The notes beneath the pieces are model-generated. The model worked only from the letters and a program-made list of their open reading frames with translations. It did no database searches and was not told the DNA's origin. A stretch of 64,000 nucleotides of DNA, from NCBI GenBank assembly GCA_963978905.1, contig OZ022256.1, positions 25,631,426-25,695,425 of the forward strand. The letters are read 5' to 3'. Positions 1 through 12,684 of the stretch are shown here, piece by piece. The stretch is from Trichostrongylus colubriformis (lineage: Eukaryota; Nematoda; Chromadorea; Rhabditida; Trichostrongylidae). The translations under genes and the position numbers were made by a program. The first letter of the stretch is position 1, and every line of letters begins with the position of its first letter.

Positions 1-1
1 T

Positions 2-112
2 GCTTGCAAGGCTTCTTCGACTCTTAGAGCCCAGAGTTCTGAGAGGAGGGAATCGACGATCTATCTGTGGGGTGCCAGAGTGTTGTCGATAATTGTCGCC
101 TATTTGTCGTTT
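2..112 (+). CDS. Possible upstream MICU1 exon (hydrophobic segment)
   Basis: The frame starting at base 2 is open through a Ser/Arg-rich stretch into a hydrophobic run (VLSIIVAYLSF) and could end at a weak donor (GTTGGA) at 113. Vertebrate MICU1 has a hydrophobic segment in the same place, upstream of its lysine-rich stretch, and the phase (0) fits the next exon at 222. The donor is poor and no start codon is in the window, so this is only a suggestion. Confidence 0.3.
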
Positions 113-221
113 GTTGGAAGAAATTAAAAAAGGAGTCCGAAAAAATCCTACAAGATTTTCGGTACAACCTAATACTTTGACACATTCCTGACTGGTTTTA
201 TGAACGATTTGGTCGGTTTAG

Positions 222-3200
222 GAAGAAGTGGAATCAACGGAGAAGCGGCCTGAAAAGCCGAAAAAGAAGAAAATAGGGTTTCGCGAACGTCGTATAATTG
301 AGTATGAGGATCGTATCCGGATGTATTCTACTCCAGACAAAATTTTCAGATATTTTGCAACACTCAAGGTAACAGTCGTGAGGGGCTGTCTACGGATTGA
401 AGTTCAGGCGAGCTAATGTCGGTTTTTAGGTAATCGACAAAAACGATGAATCTGGGAGAACCTTTGAAGTGTTCATGACACCTGAAGACTTTTTGAGGTC
501 ATTCACTCCCGGTGTTATGCAGCCAAGAAAATATGGCTTAGACAGTTACAAAATCTACCAACCGGAGGTTGATTTTCCATTATTCCCTTTTATTGCAGTT
601 GCTCGTGATTACAAGAGTAAAAGATCTTCGGATTCTTATTCTCAGAATAGGGTGTATTGTCGCGAAAATTGTGCTCCGCTCTGAAAAGTTTCGGAGCATG
701 AATGATTGTATAAATTTGATAGAAATATTAGGTCGTAAGGAAAGTTCTGGCCGGTTTTCCGCGTTCACAAGATAAGTTCGAATCTCAGAGCGCTTTAAAA
801 GGAATCAGCCTACATATTGTGTTCCTTAGGAACACAAAAAGTTGCTCTTTCTGAATATATGATGCCACAAATTTTTCGAATTATCAGGAAAATTTTGATG
901 TACTGCGAAAATGGTACTTTCTGGATGAATTCCCTTCACGACTTCTTGTCTAGCCGAGTCCCAGCGAAGCTGATCACAATTGTGAGGCTGCAAGAGGAGG
1001 GGGTGAAGCATTAGATGGAACACTTTGTCCGTGGTTTCAGAAGTGCAGAAATTAATGAGTTGCCCGAATTTTTAATTGATCAAATCGCTTTGACTGAAAC
1101 GGCAGGAAGTGATGAACGTCCATACTTGCAGGGAATATCCACAAGTATTGGCCCTCAACAAGAAAACTTAGTCGACCACCCCAAGTAGCCTTGAATGAGA
1201 AACCCAATAGATGGGTGCCGCGGGACCCCTCAGAGAAGCTATGCGCAAGCTCATTTACCAAAAATCCTCTTCCATCAATTGAAGCAGTTGCAGGCTGGAG
1301 CCTTTACTCATCCATCGTATTCACCAGATCTAGCGCCAACTAAGCCCTAATTTCCCAAACATTTGGAGAGCTTCTTCAGCAGCAGTGCGTTCAGAAAGAA
1401 TGATGATTTGAAGTCGACTTTTTTGTTTTCGCTATATAAATCATCAGCCCTTCATCAAAATGAGATATGCAAATATCCATGATATTGCCAAGTGTTGCTC
1501 ATCGATTGGTGCTTATTCTGTGAGACTAGATGCAGTCTCAGTCGAGTTCTGATCTCCTAAAGTTCAAATTGCCAAAACCGGCCTAAACTTTCCTTACAAC
1601 CTTATTCAACGCTGGAAGGTGTGAAAGAGGTCGAATCTCCATCTAACAATAAGTCATCGCAACGAAAGAATTCCTGCTGCATAGTGATTTCGATTGGTAG
1701 GTTGGAGTCTTGAAGACCTCCTACGTGTGCGACTGAACGCAGCCTTTCAAAGTGAATTCGAACAGGATCTTGCGGTGCCAATAAACTTAGTGCCTTCGGC
1801 CGTCCATTTCTGCATGAATGCGGTTCATTCAATTCCAGTCAGGAAAAATCAAGTAGGAGTTTTTTTGCTGCTTTGTGCTGAACTCCAGCCCCATTTTGGT
1901 CATGATTGGCTCCTAGTATGCATGCCCGTATATTACATTCATCTCCCTGCTGTACTTTTCGTATGGCCTCTCGAGTACAGTAGTACCCTCAACTTCTGAA
2001 ACAGTTTAGCGCACATTCCGCTCATTTCAGTCGTGTTCCGCATTTATGAAGTCCCTCATAGCGGTGACTGATTGTTCTTATCTTGTATGTCATTTTCAGT
2101 TATTTTGGGATCATTGAGTGAAGTTACACCTATCAAATGGTGACCGATCCTCCTGGGGACCGCCCCCCGAAGCCGTACCGAACTTATTTATCACCTCCGC
2201 CACTGAAGACAGATCCCTCCGAAGGCAGCAGTAGGGATTGTTGGGGTTACGAAAGTCGAAGTGCTTAGTAATACTAAAATGAGGAAAAAACCGAGCAAAG
2301 CGGTCGAAATCTCGAGGAATAGCATCTCTTTCCGACCGTTGACCCCGAGGCGGGCCACGCCAAAATGGCTGGCCGTTGTTGGAAAAGGTGTCCCCTACTG
2401 CTCAGAGGCTCTCCCTTCATCGTGGATCTCCATCTGAGTGACTCACTTTTAGAGCCCTCACCACCCTCATCACCCCTATCGCCGTCCACCGTCGACTCTA
2501 ATATCTCCCTCTTCTCGATGGCTCCTCCCACTACGGGTAGATATCTTTTGTTTCCTTCGGAAATTTATCGCTGACCACAAACCATTTTTTCTCTACATTT
2601 AGACCACTTCAGAATTCAGTTAAAACTTTTTGGTTTGTCAATGAGAACCGATTATGTCAGCGCACGCTCCGCCCATAGTTGGTTTATGTTTTTTGAGCGT
2701 ACCTCTTTCCAAAATCCTTCGTTGGCTTTAATCCAACTCTTCTCAAAGTCTTACTTCAGGGACTGATTTAGAAATTTTCCACTCAATTACTGAATTTTCC
2801 CGCGCACGCCGCGCACATCTTTACGTATTTGCCCATGCTCTACCTTTCCCTCATTTAGCACCAACTTTACAGGTTATCGTTCAATAGTTCCGAATTTCGT
2901 CCCAGATTTTCGTTGTGAGCTCCGCCTTCTCAAACTACGCCCCTCCCATTGTGGATGAACTTTTTCATCACTTCTAGCAATTCGTAGCTGTGCTTTTCCC
3001 AGCTTCTATCCACCTGAGCCATTATGGAGCTGAATTATTATATTTACTTGAACACCAGATCTTTCAGCGCACGTTTAGCAAATAGTGGGCGGATTCTCGC
3101 GTGGTCTATGTACGCTGTAAACACCTTGGCTCATGTACCACCCATTGTAGCTTGAACGGAGATTCTGGGTTATGCTGGAAATGAGCTACGAATTTTTGTT

Positions 3201-6200
3201 GTAAGCGCCGCCTGTTCAGAATACGCTCCTCCCATTGTGGGCGGGTATTTTTATCACTTCCAGCTACTCAACTGACCTTGACCCAACTGCTCCCCACGTC
3301 TGAGCCATTTTGGATTTTAATTACAAATTTTCCTTTCGAGCACAAAGAGTTTCGGCGCACGACCGCCTATTGGAGGCGGTTCTAGCCCTGTTTGAGTTCG
3401 TGCTTCGCTTCATCACCCGTACCGTATCAGTCCCACTTGACCAGCCGTTAACACGTTGACTTTCACGTAGTTCCGAATTCCTTGACAAACACATAGACAG
3501 ACTAAGCCGATTATATTGAGCTGACAAGGAAAGCCCATCAGGTCATGGTGAGCTTTTTCAAAACGGTTTTTTGCATTTTATAGGATCAAATACATGAAGC
3601 AAAAAAACGGTCTCAAATTTGGCTAAATGGTTTTGGGGGCCCGGAAAATGGTTGATGGTTCGATCCCCACTGAGGACAAATTTTTGCATTTTTCTAATTT
3701 CCATCCATTTGTGCTCATGTAAGACCATACGTGCAAAATCAATTTTCATCCTACCAGGAAACCGCTATCTCCACTATTTTTGCGTACTAAGCAAATGAAT
3801 GGTTTGGACCTGCCAACGCTCATAAAAGGAGAACTAGGCGTTTTCCCGCAAATTACGTGTGATATTCATGCTCAGGGGGTCGAACTATTCTAGGTGACAA
3901 GTTTCCAGCGTAATCGTGATTTGGACCCAAACTCGGAAAATTGGGCGACCATTAGTACTACTACTGCCATAGCAAAGAGCACTCAAGGAAAGGAGGTCGC
4001 TAGCCGATAAAAGAAATTATTTGCTATCTTTCGCCTTCGCTTGGTGTTGCTAGGTGCAGTTCACTTGGAATGCGTTGATTCTGCACATGCTCCATTGCAT
4101 TTAATCGAGGCTGTAAGTTGTTCGTGTGTACAAGTAGAGCAGTGACTGTGTGCCCATGTCCACCTCCTTGTCTCGAGTTTGAGTCACGATCTCAATTTGG
4201 ATAGTATTTTGTATCTAGGCTAATTGAGTCTCCTGAGCACGAATATCACACTAGTTTCGCAGAAAAACGCCTGGCACGCGTGCTAGGAGCGCCGAAGGGT
4301 CCAAACACTTCAACCACAGAAAGCTTGCAAATGGGGTCAATTCCGTGCATCAGCAACGAAAATTCCAGTCGTTTTGCATGTGCGCCAATAGTATGGCGCT
4401 GGACAAAGAGGGGACTTGAACTACAAACACCCCTCCACGGTGCCAATGCCAGCCCATCCCCGTATCCATTCGGCTATCCAACCACTGCAAGCGTCTCTCC
4501 CTGTGCGTCCCCTATCAGTTTTCTTTGCTTCGCTTAGCAGTTACCATAAGCGATTCTACATTTTTGAACCAGCTCGCAGTGGTTTTGACGTATGTTTGAG
4601 GGCAGTCTTCTGATATGCATATACCGAAAGCCGCGGCTGGAAAGCATTGCACCAAACTGGTCAAAATTGCTTTTTTCTAAGCAACTTTTGTCACTCATTT
4701 TCTGGGCCATCCAAAACCATTTAGCCGAATTTGAGACCGGTTTTTTGCTCCATGTATGCGATGCTATAGAATGCAAAAAACCGTTCCAAAAAAGCTCACC
4801 ATGACCTGATGGGCTTTCCTTGTGGGTAGTAAGTTCCCGTCGTTTTTTATCCTCTGTGTTTCGCAATGCTCACTTCACCTTCGAGAAGACTTATATACAG
4901 GGGGTGCCAAAAAAAAGTAATTTTGTCTCCTCCACTTTCAACCCCATTTTAGTCGAACTACAGCCAGTTCTGCTGTGGTATCCTCATCCCCAGATTCAAG
5001 AGCAGAGCTCACTCTATCACCATGTATACTCCGTGGGAGCCCTCTGCACGAGCAGGAACGAGAGCGAGGAAAGAGTGAACAAGATTTGTCACCTCAACTG
5101 GGCACAATCTGAAATTTCGTCGCTTTCGTTCACAACCTTGCTGAGGTCCGTTCACTCTGGGTACTTAAGGGGATTCATACTGGGTGATGTTCTTTAAGAT
5201 CCTGTTTTTTTCCGGGTTCCCAGCGCCCTTCGTTTCCAAGAGCCAAAACGTGCGCTTACCACTGAAACCCTTTCGGAGGCGGATTTGAGGCATGAAAATG
5301 ATACATCGGATCATAGCAGCCTTGTCCAAGCAGCAGGGGCTCTGTGACTTCTATGATCGAAGGGCCGGTCCTCAGGAAGTTTCCCACAGTAGACCTACCA
5401 CGGAGCCTGGCTTCACCGTTTAACGCGGACCTTGATACTGTAGGTACTCCGAAGGTCGACTGCGCCGAATGAAAGCTCCATATTTTTATAAAGGTGAACG
5501 TAGGGAGCCACAGCTTGTTCCTGCTTTTAGAGGAACATTTCGGGAATATTTTGCCCCAATCTTTTACGTTTCCCTATGTTTTGTATAATTGGCAGATGTG
5601 AGCCGTAGGGAAAATTACTTTTTCTTGGCACCCCCTGTATGTGTTAGAGCTTTTTCTGCTTAACAAACTGGTGCTACTTGTTTTTTGATTCCTCCGATTG
5701 CTTGATATTTATGAGGTTTGAAAATGAGGTGCTGACGACAAAAATTCGCACTCCCAACATTTCCTTCTCTTCGTCTGCCATCGAGGTCAAAAAAATGTTG
5801 CGCATATGTTTTCGATATAGCTGTCTTGGCTCTACAAAACGGTCCCATTTTTTTGATGGAGTAATCTGTAGGCAAAAATCACTCTTGTCACATTGAAGTC
5901 CACAAAAGCTGACCTTATCCACGTCAGATGGAATCAAATGAGGGAAAAAGACATCAAATTTTTTTGTACGATTAAAGTAATTGGGAAAATCGAAAAATGT
6001 CTTGCGTGAAAGGTGCGGGTAGGCTTACACTGATTACCCCATTTCTAAACCTCAAAACTATCAAACTCTGAAAGTATTCAAAAGATTAGTGGCATCATCT
6101 TGTTGAACGAAAAAAAAGCTCTATCGGTATATATAAATGCATATATCCTCAATCTCGACGGTAGGCAGGAAGAAAAGATACCGAAAGTGTTTACTGTTGC

Positions 6201-9200
6201 TGAGTGCTGCATTTGTGAGTCTTAAAACAGCAAAGGTTGAGCGATAGGCGAATAAAAGGCAATACCATTCTGTAGAGCTTAAGAAGCTCCATCGGAAATT
6301 CATGCGCATAAATTTTCTGATCTCGATGGCATACAAGGAAGATGAAGTGTCGAGAGTGCGAATTTTTGCATCCTGCTTACTTTATTCCAAACCTCACAAA
6401 TATTAGGCAATCAAAGTAATTGAAAAATAGATAGCAGCATTTTGTAGAGCAGAAAAAACTCTATCGAAAACATACATAAGCTTTGTCGAAAGACGAAGGG
6501 GACAATGTGAAAAACAGAACAGTGAACAGCGGTAACTCATTTCTCAACCTAATATACAGAGAACGGCAGAAAAGGTTAAAAAGGGGCAAAAAAAGGCAAA
6601 AAGTAAAAAAGGGCAAAAAAAAAGGTCCCATTTCCTACCCATCCCAAACTTGCACAAAAAAAGGACTTTACCTTTTGTCCCATTCCCTACTCATCCCAAA
6701 CTTGCCTCTATCTCCAAAAGTGGTTTTGTAATGTGAAAGCTCTGCCCACCACAAGAAATGTCCCGCCCATTGTGCCAAGGATTTTTCTTGACCTTCAGAA
6801 ACTCATTGCTAACCTTAATCCATCTTTTCTCCGTGTCTGGGATACACTCGAACCTAATTAACAATTTTCGGTCTGAAAGCGGAACATTACAGTGCATTAC
6901 CCCCCTCTCCACCGTGGGTGGTGCTTGACGTGGTCCATGCGTGGTCTTCACTTCTTGTCCCATGCCCTACCCATCCCAAACTTGTCCCCATCTCCACAGG
7001 TCATTCTTCATATAGTACCTACCCTAAAGTCCCATAGATAAGAGCGGTTTGATTTACCGGTTAAAAAAATACTTAAAAATTCTTGAAATTCTTTAAAAAA
7101 ATTTTAAAAATTAGCATTGTTTCAAATTTCTCTCCGGCAGCAGTTACTCCCAATGCAACAGTGAAATTAGATTTCTCATAGCCGGTTTCGCAATTTCAAC
7201 TTCGGGAGATCACAACTCGGCTCAGACTGCATCTTTTCTCACAGAATAAGCACCATTTGATTCGCTACACTTTTGGAAGTATTATGGATATTTGCATATC
7301 TTATTTTGAAGAAGGGCTGATGAATTTTGAAGAAGGGCTGATGATTCATAGAGCGCGAAAACAAAAAAAAGTCGACTTCAAACCATCATTCTTTCCGAAC
7401 ACACTGCTGCTGAAGAAGCTGTCCAGATGTTTGGAAAAGTGGGGCATAGTTAGCGCTAGATCTAGTGAAAATGATAGACGGGTAATGGCTTCAGCCTTCA
7501 ACTGCTTCAATTGCAGGAAGAGGATTTGTGGAAAGTACGCTTGCCCATAGCTGCCCTGAGGGGTCCCTCGGCACCCATTTCTTTGGGTTTTTCCAAATCA
7601 AGGCTACTTGAGGTGGTTGGTCAAGCTTGTTTGTTGAGGGCCAATTTTTGTGGATATCCCCTGTGAGTATGGACGCGCATCGCTCTCTGCCGTTTCAGTT
7701 AAAGCGATTTGATCAATTGTGTATTTAAGCAACTCGTTCTCATTTCTGCACTTCTGAAACCAGGGACAAAGTGTTCACTACAATGCTTCACCCCCCCCCC
7801 CCCCCTTGTAGTACTCACATTTGTGGTCACCTTCGCTGGGACTCAGCTAAACAAAAACTCGTGAAGTGAAGTCATCTAAAAAGTGCCATTTTCGCAGTAC
7901 TTTATAACTTTCCTACTAACTCGAAAAACATGTAACATTCCAAGAAAAGCATATATCCAGAAAGAGCAACTTTTTCTTTATCCAAGGAGCACAGTTTGTA
8001 ATTTAATTCATGTAGACGCGCTTCGAAATTTGTGTTTATCTTGTGAACGCGCGAATGCGGCCAGAACTTTCCTTACATTCTAATAAAAAAATAGCAATAG
8101 AAAAAGTATAGAGAACAGTAAGAATAGAGGTAAAGTTGTAGGCTATTAATGCGATAATCATGAGCACACAGCGCCAAAGAAAAACGTATACAAACGTCAA
8201 TTTTCATTTTCTAGCACAAACCGCTCTTATCTACGGGCCGCTCTTATCTATGGGACTTTAGGGTAATTCCGTGGCAGACGGAGGACGGAGGGATGTACAG
8301 AAGACGAAGCCTTTCTGTGTATAGTTGGGATAGTAAGGACTTGAATGCATAGCAGGCATTTGTTATTAAAACATAGAACAAATAAGTTGAAGCCATTCTA
8401 AGTGAGGTTTTCTGGCACTCTGGAAAGGAATTCTGCCCCATTAAAAGTATTGAGCCCTTGAAAGTAGTTGATTGTTGACGTTTTCTAAAACATGAAGAAA
8501 AGCAGTGGTAAGAAAAGAGGACTCGCGGGTTGAAGGGATAAATTCATGGGTTGAAAGAGATCAGAGGCAGCCTGTTCAAAATCCATGAAGAAAACAAGCC
8601 CAAGACCGCAGCGGGTAGGGTGGATGCTGACTCGGTACCTTCTTGACCAAAGTGCGGAGGGTGTGTGCATTACGAGAGGAAATTTGCGTGGCCGCGTTTA
8701 GTGCGCGATGTGATTGTGGGGAGTGGAATTTTTGTACAGGATTCTCGTTAGCACCTTCACCTCACACCTACTTCTCACCTAGTCATGCTGAGTGACCTCA
8801 CCTTGTTGCCTGCTCTGCCTCTTACATCCTCCTCGACAATGATCGATACGCGAAAAAATGAAACAACTTCAATGGTAGGGGATCATGAAAGAAGCGGAAG
8901 CATTATAAGTAATAATCATATATCATTAATTAACTCCCCTGTAGGCGCGCAGTGATGTCTAATACAGCGATCTACTGATGCACCCGATCTTTCACTCCCA
9001 AATCTTCATGAATGCAATAGTAGAAACGGAACGTTCATCGTAACGAATTGAGTTCTGTAGTCCTTTTGCATATATACGTAATTGACAACCCTTTTACATA
9101 TTCTGAGTACCATGACTTAGAGGAACCGGAAGGGGGTCCGTAACAAGAGGAAGATGCAAAGAAATGAGCATTTTGTAATGAACACTCAAGGTTAGAAGCG

Positions 9201-12200
9201 GTAATAGGCGAAAAAACCCGGACTCAAAAGCGCGACGCTGCGGTGTGTATTCGCATCCTATTCGCATCAGCGCATCCATTCCGAGTTGTCCGCTGTAGGA
9301 GGCGGGCCGTGGGCCAATGTTGTAGCACCTGACTCCCAGCGCAGTGGAGTGGCCATTCCCAACTACATTAGCATTCATGTAAGTACATCTAGAAATAATA
9401 TAAAAAAGAACAAAGTAAAAAGTAAAGGGAAGAACAAATTTATAATAGAAACATCTTCTTTTGGCACCATGCCAAGGCGTCAAATTGGCGAGTTTGTGCA
9501 ATGGCGGCCACTCAAACTCGTCCACACTACGTCTGTTCTACCGTAAGCCAAAATTACCCCCTTCTGGTGTCTTTAAGTAATGGATGATTTAATGATTGCT
9601 GACCACACTTAAAGGAATCGTCCACGGAAAATGAGTTTTTGTGTTACCCATATATTTATGTTGTATTTGCCTAATGTTGCCCTCATGCAAAATTTCACGC
9701 GAAAAAATGTAAATCTGGCTGAGATACAGCACCACAAAGTGCGGTCCCAGTGGGCGGGGCCTCCGTGTAAAAGGCTCGTCCCGTCTTCCGCCGCCGTTGG
9801 GAACGGAGAGTGGAACTGTTTACGTAACCTTCTGTTCCTACAATGCGTCTCAGACCACGGCGGACGCGGTACGAGGCTTTTATACGGAGGCCCCGCCCAC
9901 TGGGACCGCACTTTGCGGTGCTGTATCTCAGCCAGATTCACATTTTTTCGCGTGAAATTTTGCATGAGGCCAACATTAGGCAAGTACAACATAAATATAT
10001 GGGTGACACAAAAACTCATTTTCCGTGGACGATTCCTTTAACCAACCTCTAAGATGTATTAGGCGACCAAAAAAGTTCGTGCGGTTTCTTCTAATTGATT
10101 ATTTCTATGCAATGTATCAAAAAACTGATTGTGGTGGAAGGGTAGCATTGCATATGCTTTGAAGCCTGTCTCACGCAGAATCATTCAGTGTGTCTCATAA
10201 GTTTACGTAGTGCGTTTCAAGTTTAAAATTTTTAAGTGGTGTATGGCTGTGTCAAATGATATACATAATTCGCGCCTGTTCACTTTACTGGTTCATACTT
10301 GGCACCGAAGCTGCAGAAGCTTGCCGTAAGATATGCGCTGCTTTTGGATAAGTTACCATAGCGGAACGACGGGTCAGAAGTGGTTTAAAAAATTTTGTTC
10401 GAAATCTTATTCGAAACAGCCATACTCCACTCAAAAATTTTATACTTGAAACGCACTAGTTAAACTTATGAGACACACTGAATGATTCTGCATAAAACAG
10501 ACTTCAAAGCATACGCAATGTTACCATCCTATCGCATTCACCTTTTTATACATGGCATAGAAATAATCAATTAGAAAAAACCGCACGAACTTTTTTGGCT
10601 GCCGAATAAAAGCTTTAAGATGTAAAAGGTAATGCACATGTGCAAGGGGAGAAATGTGAAGGAAGGAAATGTGAAACAAAGAAGTACATTCGTATTTGCA
10701 TTCTAATGTGTATTATTCGCGCATTACTATGCGATGGCCCAACTGGTCTGGAATATACTTCTCATGATTTTTTTATGTTTGGGTTTAGGAAACTACCGCC
10801 ATGTGAATAGTCAAGTGAGGGAACTGGTGACACCCATGAATATAAGCTGATACTTCAACTGGTGCACTTATGACAGTGGTTGGGTGGCTCTTGTTTTATT
10901 ACCCATGTTTGAAGCTGTGGATATCGGATCGAAGTCATTGTGTGTAAATTATGATGAGTGAGCATAAGGCTTCTCAAAGGTGGTTGTCATCATTTCTAGA
11001 AGCAGTTATCGGCCATAAACGACATCATATGTATAGAGACACAATCATACATCTCAAAGATCACAACCAAATATGCTATATTCACATTCGAGGACATAAT
11101 GCACCTAAGTCCACCAATTTGTAGTGCCCACCTAGGGTCGCAGATTGCGAGTGACAAGTGGAGCCGCTATTACAGCCATGGCCTGGGGTTCTAGTCCCGG
11201 CAGAGTGTGCCCGAGCCAGCCAGGCTGGTGGCCAAGCGTATTATACTGCTCAGGTGTTGTCGTCTCTACTAAGTTTCTCTTAGAGGAAAGTAATTTTCCT
11301 TCTCTCATCATTTTGTGCGCACGAACTTTCAACTGCATGACCCAAAAATTGTAACATAGCTGACATCGCTTTCTAGCAGCGGATTTCATTCAATTTTCTA
11401 CATTCCTCTTTTAGAAGTACAAACACAAATTCTCCGACAAAAAGAGTATTTTCTACAAATTGGGTGAAAATGGTTTGATTAGCTTCAGCGACTATTTATT
11501 CTTGATGACCTTACTATCGAGTGAGTTTTCTTTTCTGAGACTCGTGACAACCGCCTATTTCCATCTTGTGAATACTTCGCTTATTTAGCATCACCTAATG
11601 ACTTCGCTCTTGCTTTCAAGATTTTTGATATAAATGGTGACGGTGCCTTAGATAAGGAAGAATTCCTCAAAGTTCAGGTAAAGATGGTAGTATTTCCTTA
11701 GCGTTTCGCTTGAACACATGATGATCCAGCATCTGATCATGTCGCAAACTACGGTCGGACAGCGCCACCGGGACCACATCACACCCAACTCTTCCTTCCG
11801 AGTGGAATCGAATTCAGCGCTGGAACATTACTTCTTTGGTGCGGATGGTGTTGGAAAACTTTCGGCATCGAAGTTCCTCGAGTTTCAGGTGCACAACATG
11901 TGCTCTTATTATTTTGTCGTCATTGATTGCAGTTGTTTGGTTTTATAGGAGAGCTTGTACAGCGATATCTTGCGGATGGAGTTTGACAGAAGAGACGCGC
12001 TTGACGGTGTCGATGGTCTGATCAGTGAAGTGAGTTTCGGAGAGCTGCTACTAATGCATGCACAAATTCCTGAAAAACGGCAGAAGTTGATGCTGAAGCG
12101 ATTGAAGAAAAAGTTCAAGGGCTCTTCACAAGGAATATCTTTCGAAGAAGTAAGACTGATTCTTTTATCCATGACAAAGCCAGAAATTCATGTCCACAGT

Positions 12201-12684
12201 GTTTGTTTTGTTCATGTTTGTTCATGTTTTAGACTCACGCATTTTTCCGATTTCTATATCACATCGACTCTGTTGATATGGCTCTTCATTTTCATCGTAT
12301 GGCCGGTCTCCCTGTTGACGCGAAGTTACTGAAAAGGTTATCTTGTGTGAGTTCAATGGTAGCATTTTTGAAGTGATGGCTGTTAAGGGTTGCTCATAAG
12401 ATCACTGGTGTACACCTGAACGATCATGTGCTGGATGTTGTTGTCACACTCTTCGATGACAATATGGTAAGATTGCTGTTTCTTTGGTCACCTTCCGTAT
12501 AATCAACTACGGGATATTCTTTAAGGATGGAAAATTGTCAAATAATGAAATGATTGCTGTGATGCGACGACGAATGCGTCGAGGACTGGAGAGACCTCGA
12601 GACACGGGACTGTTTCGTTTGGTTGATGCGCTTAGAGTCTGCAGTTTGCGCGCCTACCATGCAAGCCCTCTTTCCTTTCAATAA
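222..12684 (+). CDS. MICU1: MICU1-type mitochondrial calcium uptake protein (5' end outside window)
   Basis: MICU1 is the EF-hand regulator of the mitochondrial calcium uniporter in the intermembrane space: it gates MCU and senses Ca2+. Exons read from splice sites are 222-368, 430-567, 11415-11520, 11589-11677, 11730-11888, 11949-12149, 12233-12336, 12388-12466 and 12528-12684 (stop TAA); all phases match and no frame is broken. The first exon has the lysine-rich stretch ([13 protein letters not shown]) followed by [15 protein letters not shown], diagnostic of MICU1 rather than MICU2/3. EF-hand 1 is [14 protein letters not shown]-hand 2, [12 protein letters not shown], is split by the 12467-12527 intron. 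Both keep Asp at position 1 and Glu at position 12. The block HYFFGAD...KFLEFQ and the C-terminal [11 protein letters not shown] also match the family. The N-terminal targeting sequence lies left of the window. The intron 568-11414 is about 10.8 kb. A candidate AATAAA lies at 13745. Identity is secure; exact start unknown. Confidence 0.93.
728..1604. mobile_element. Degenerate mariner-like element, copy 1
   Basis: Terminal inverted repeats of about 30 bp (TTAGGTCGTAAGGAAAGTTC on the left, matching the reverse complement of 1575-1604 with a few mismatches) bound an 877-bp element preceded by TA. Around 1310-1345 the + strand still reads like YSPDLAPTK, close to the mariner block before the third catalytic Asp. 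The rest is disrupted. Two diverged copies occur at 7181-8084 (inverted) and 31993-32866. Confidence 0.65.
2600..3330. repeat. Diverged repeats with CCGCCCA boxes
   Basis: Two related units (about 2915-2985 and 3190-3275) share a pattern of CTCCGCC/GCCGCC, then CTCCCATTGTGG, then TCACTTC. Similar CCGCCCA-containing sequence recurs around 6740-6930, 19300-20320 and 26690-26720. This looks like an old dispersed repeat family; no coding signal. Confidence 0.5.
3524..4822. mobile_element. Fold-back element with long inverted termini
   Basis: Sequence at 3524-3660 (starting ACAAGGAAAGCCCATCAGGT) reappears inverted at about 4690-4822 with moderate divergence, enclosing about 1 kb. No transposase was recognised inside. 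It is a non-autonomous DNA element in the MICU1 intron. Confidence 0.7.
4898..5637. mobile_element. Non-autonomous Tc1/mariner-type element, TA target site
   Basis: A 740-bp element with terminal inverted repeats beginning CAGGGGGTGCCAAAAAAAAG and ending with the complement (CTTTTTCTTGGCACCCCCTG), directly flanked by TA on both sides. The CAGGG(T/G)G termini are typical of IS630-Tc1-mariner elements. No transposase motif was seen inside. Confidence 0.75.
7022..8263. mobile_element. 1.24 kb TA-flanked element with doubled right terminus
   Basis: Termini CCCTAAAGTCCCATAGATAA and its inverted complement, each next to TA, define a 1242-bp element. The right end carries a second partial copy of the terminal motif (CCGCTCTTATCTA twice, 8222-8251). 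The interior 7181-8084 is an inverted copy of the mariner-like element at 728-1604. A C homopolymer of about 17 sits near 7790. Confidence 0.7.
7181..8084 (-). mobile_element. Degenerate mariner-like element, copy 2 (inverted, nested)
   Basis: Reverse-orientation copy of the family at 728-1604, recognised from shared blocks such as the GGCCAGAACTTTCCTTAC terminus near 8060 and the common interior. It lies wholly within the TA-flanked element 7022-8263, so one was inserted into the other or was carried by it. No intact ORF. Confidence 0.55.
9613..10037. mobile_element. Fold-back MITE flanked by TTAA
   Basis: Two ~175-bp arms (from AGGAATCGTCCACGGAAAAT inward) are near-perfect inverted copies around a ~80-bp spacer. 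TTAA flanks both ends (9609-9612, 10038-10041). The open frames seen on both strands simply mirror each other because of the palindrome; they are not genes. Confidence 0.8.
10059..10606. mobile_element. Long-inverted-repeat mariner MITE, TA target
   Basis: A 548-bp element with termini TTAGGCGACCAAAAAAGTTC and the mirrored CCAAAAAAGTTCGTGCGG, flanked by TA. The arms extend at least 190 bp inward, leaving a short centre, so the single strand would fold into one long hairpin. No transposase. Confidence 0.75.
11130..11215 (+). repeat. tRNA-like (SINE-type) sequence
   Basis: The stretch GGGTTCTAGTCCCGG looks like a tRNA T-arm/B-box, preceded by a sequence that can be read as an anticodon arm (CCGCTATTACAGCC). 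No proper acceptor stem closes it, so it is not a functional tRNA. It may be the head of a tRNA-derived SINE. Weak call. Confidence 0.3.

Larger units (their letters stand above)
568..11414 (+). other. Giant MICU1 intron filled with repeats
   Basis: Intron of about 10.8 kb between exons of matching phase (donor GT at 568, acceptor TTTTTAG ending at 11414). It holds the separately listed elements at 728-1604, 3524-4822, 4898-5637, 7022-8263, 9613-10037 and 10059-10606. It also holds GC-box-containing repeats (2600-3330 and 6650-7010), and AT-rich or low-complexity DNA elsewhere. Open stretches such as 9094-9525 on the - strand have no recognisable protein features and I did not call them. Confidence 0.85.

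Noticed and set aside
3650..3680. tRNA B-box-like GGTTCGATCCCC
   Set aside because: No A-box or acceptor stem; it lies in a fold-back element arm.
9094..9525. 143-codon - strand open frame
   Set aside because: No domain, no splice context; lies in the MICU1 intron near fold-back elements. Likely chance.
9609..10041. Mirror-image 136-codon frames on both strands
   Set aside because: They are the two strands of one palindromic MITE, hence near-identical translations.
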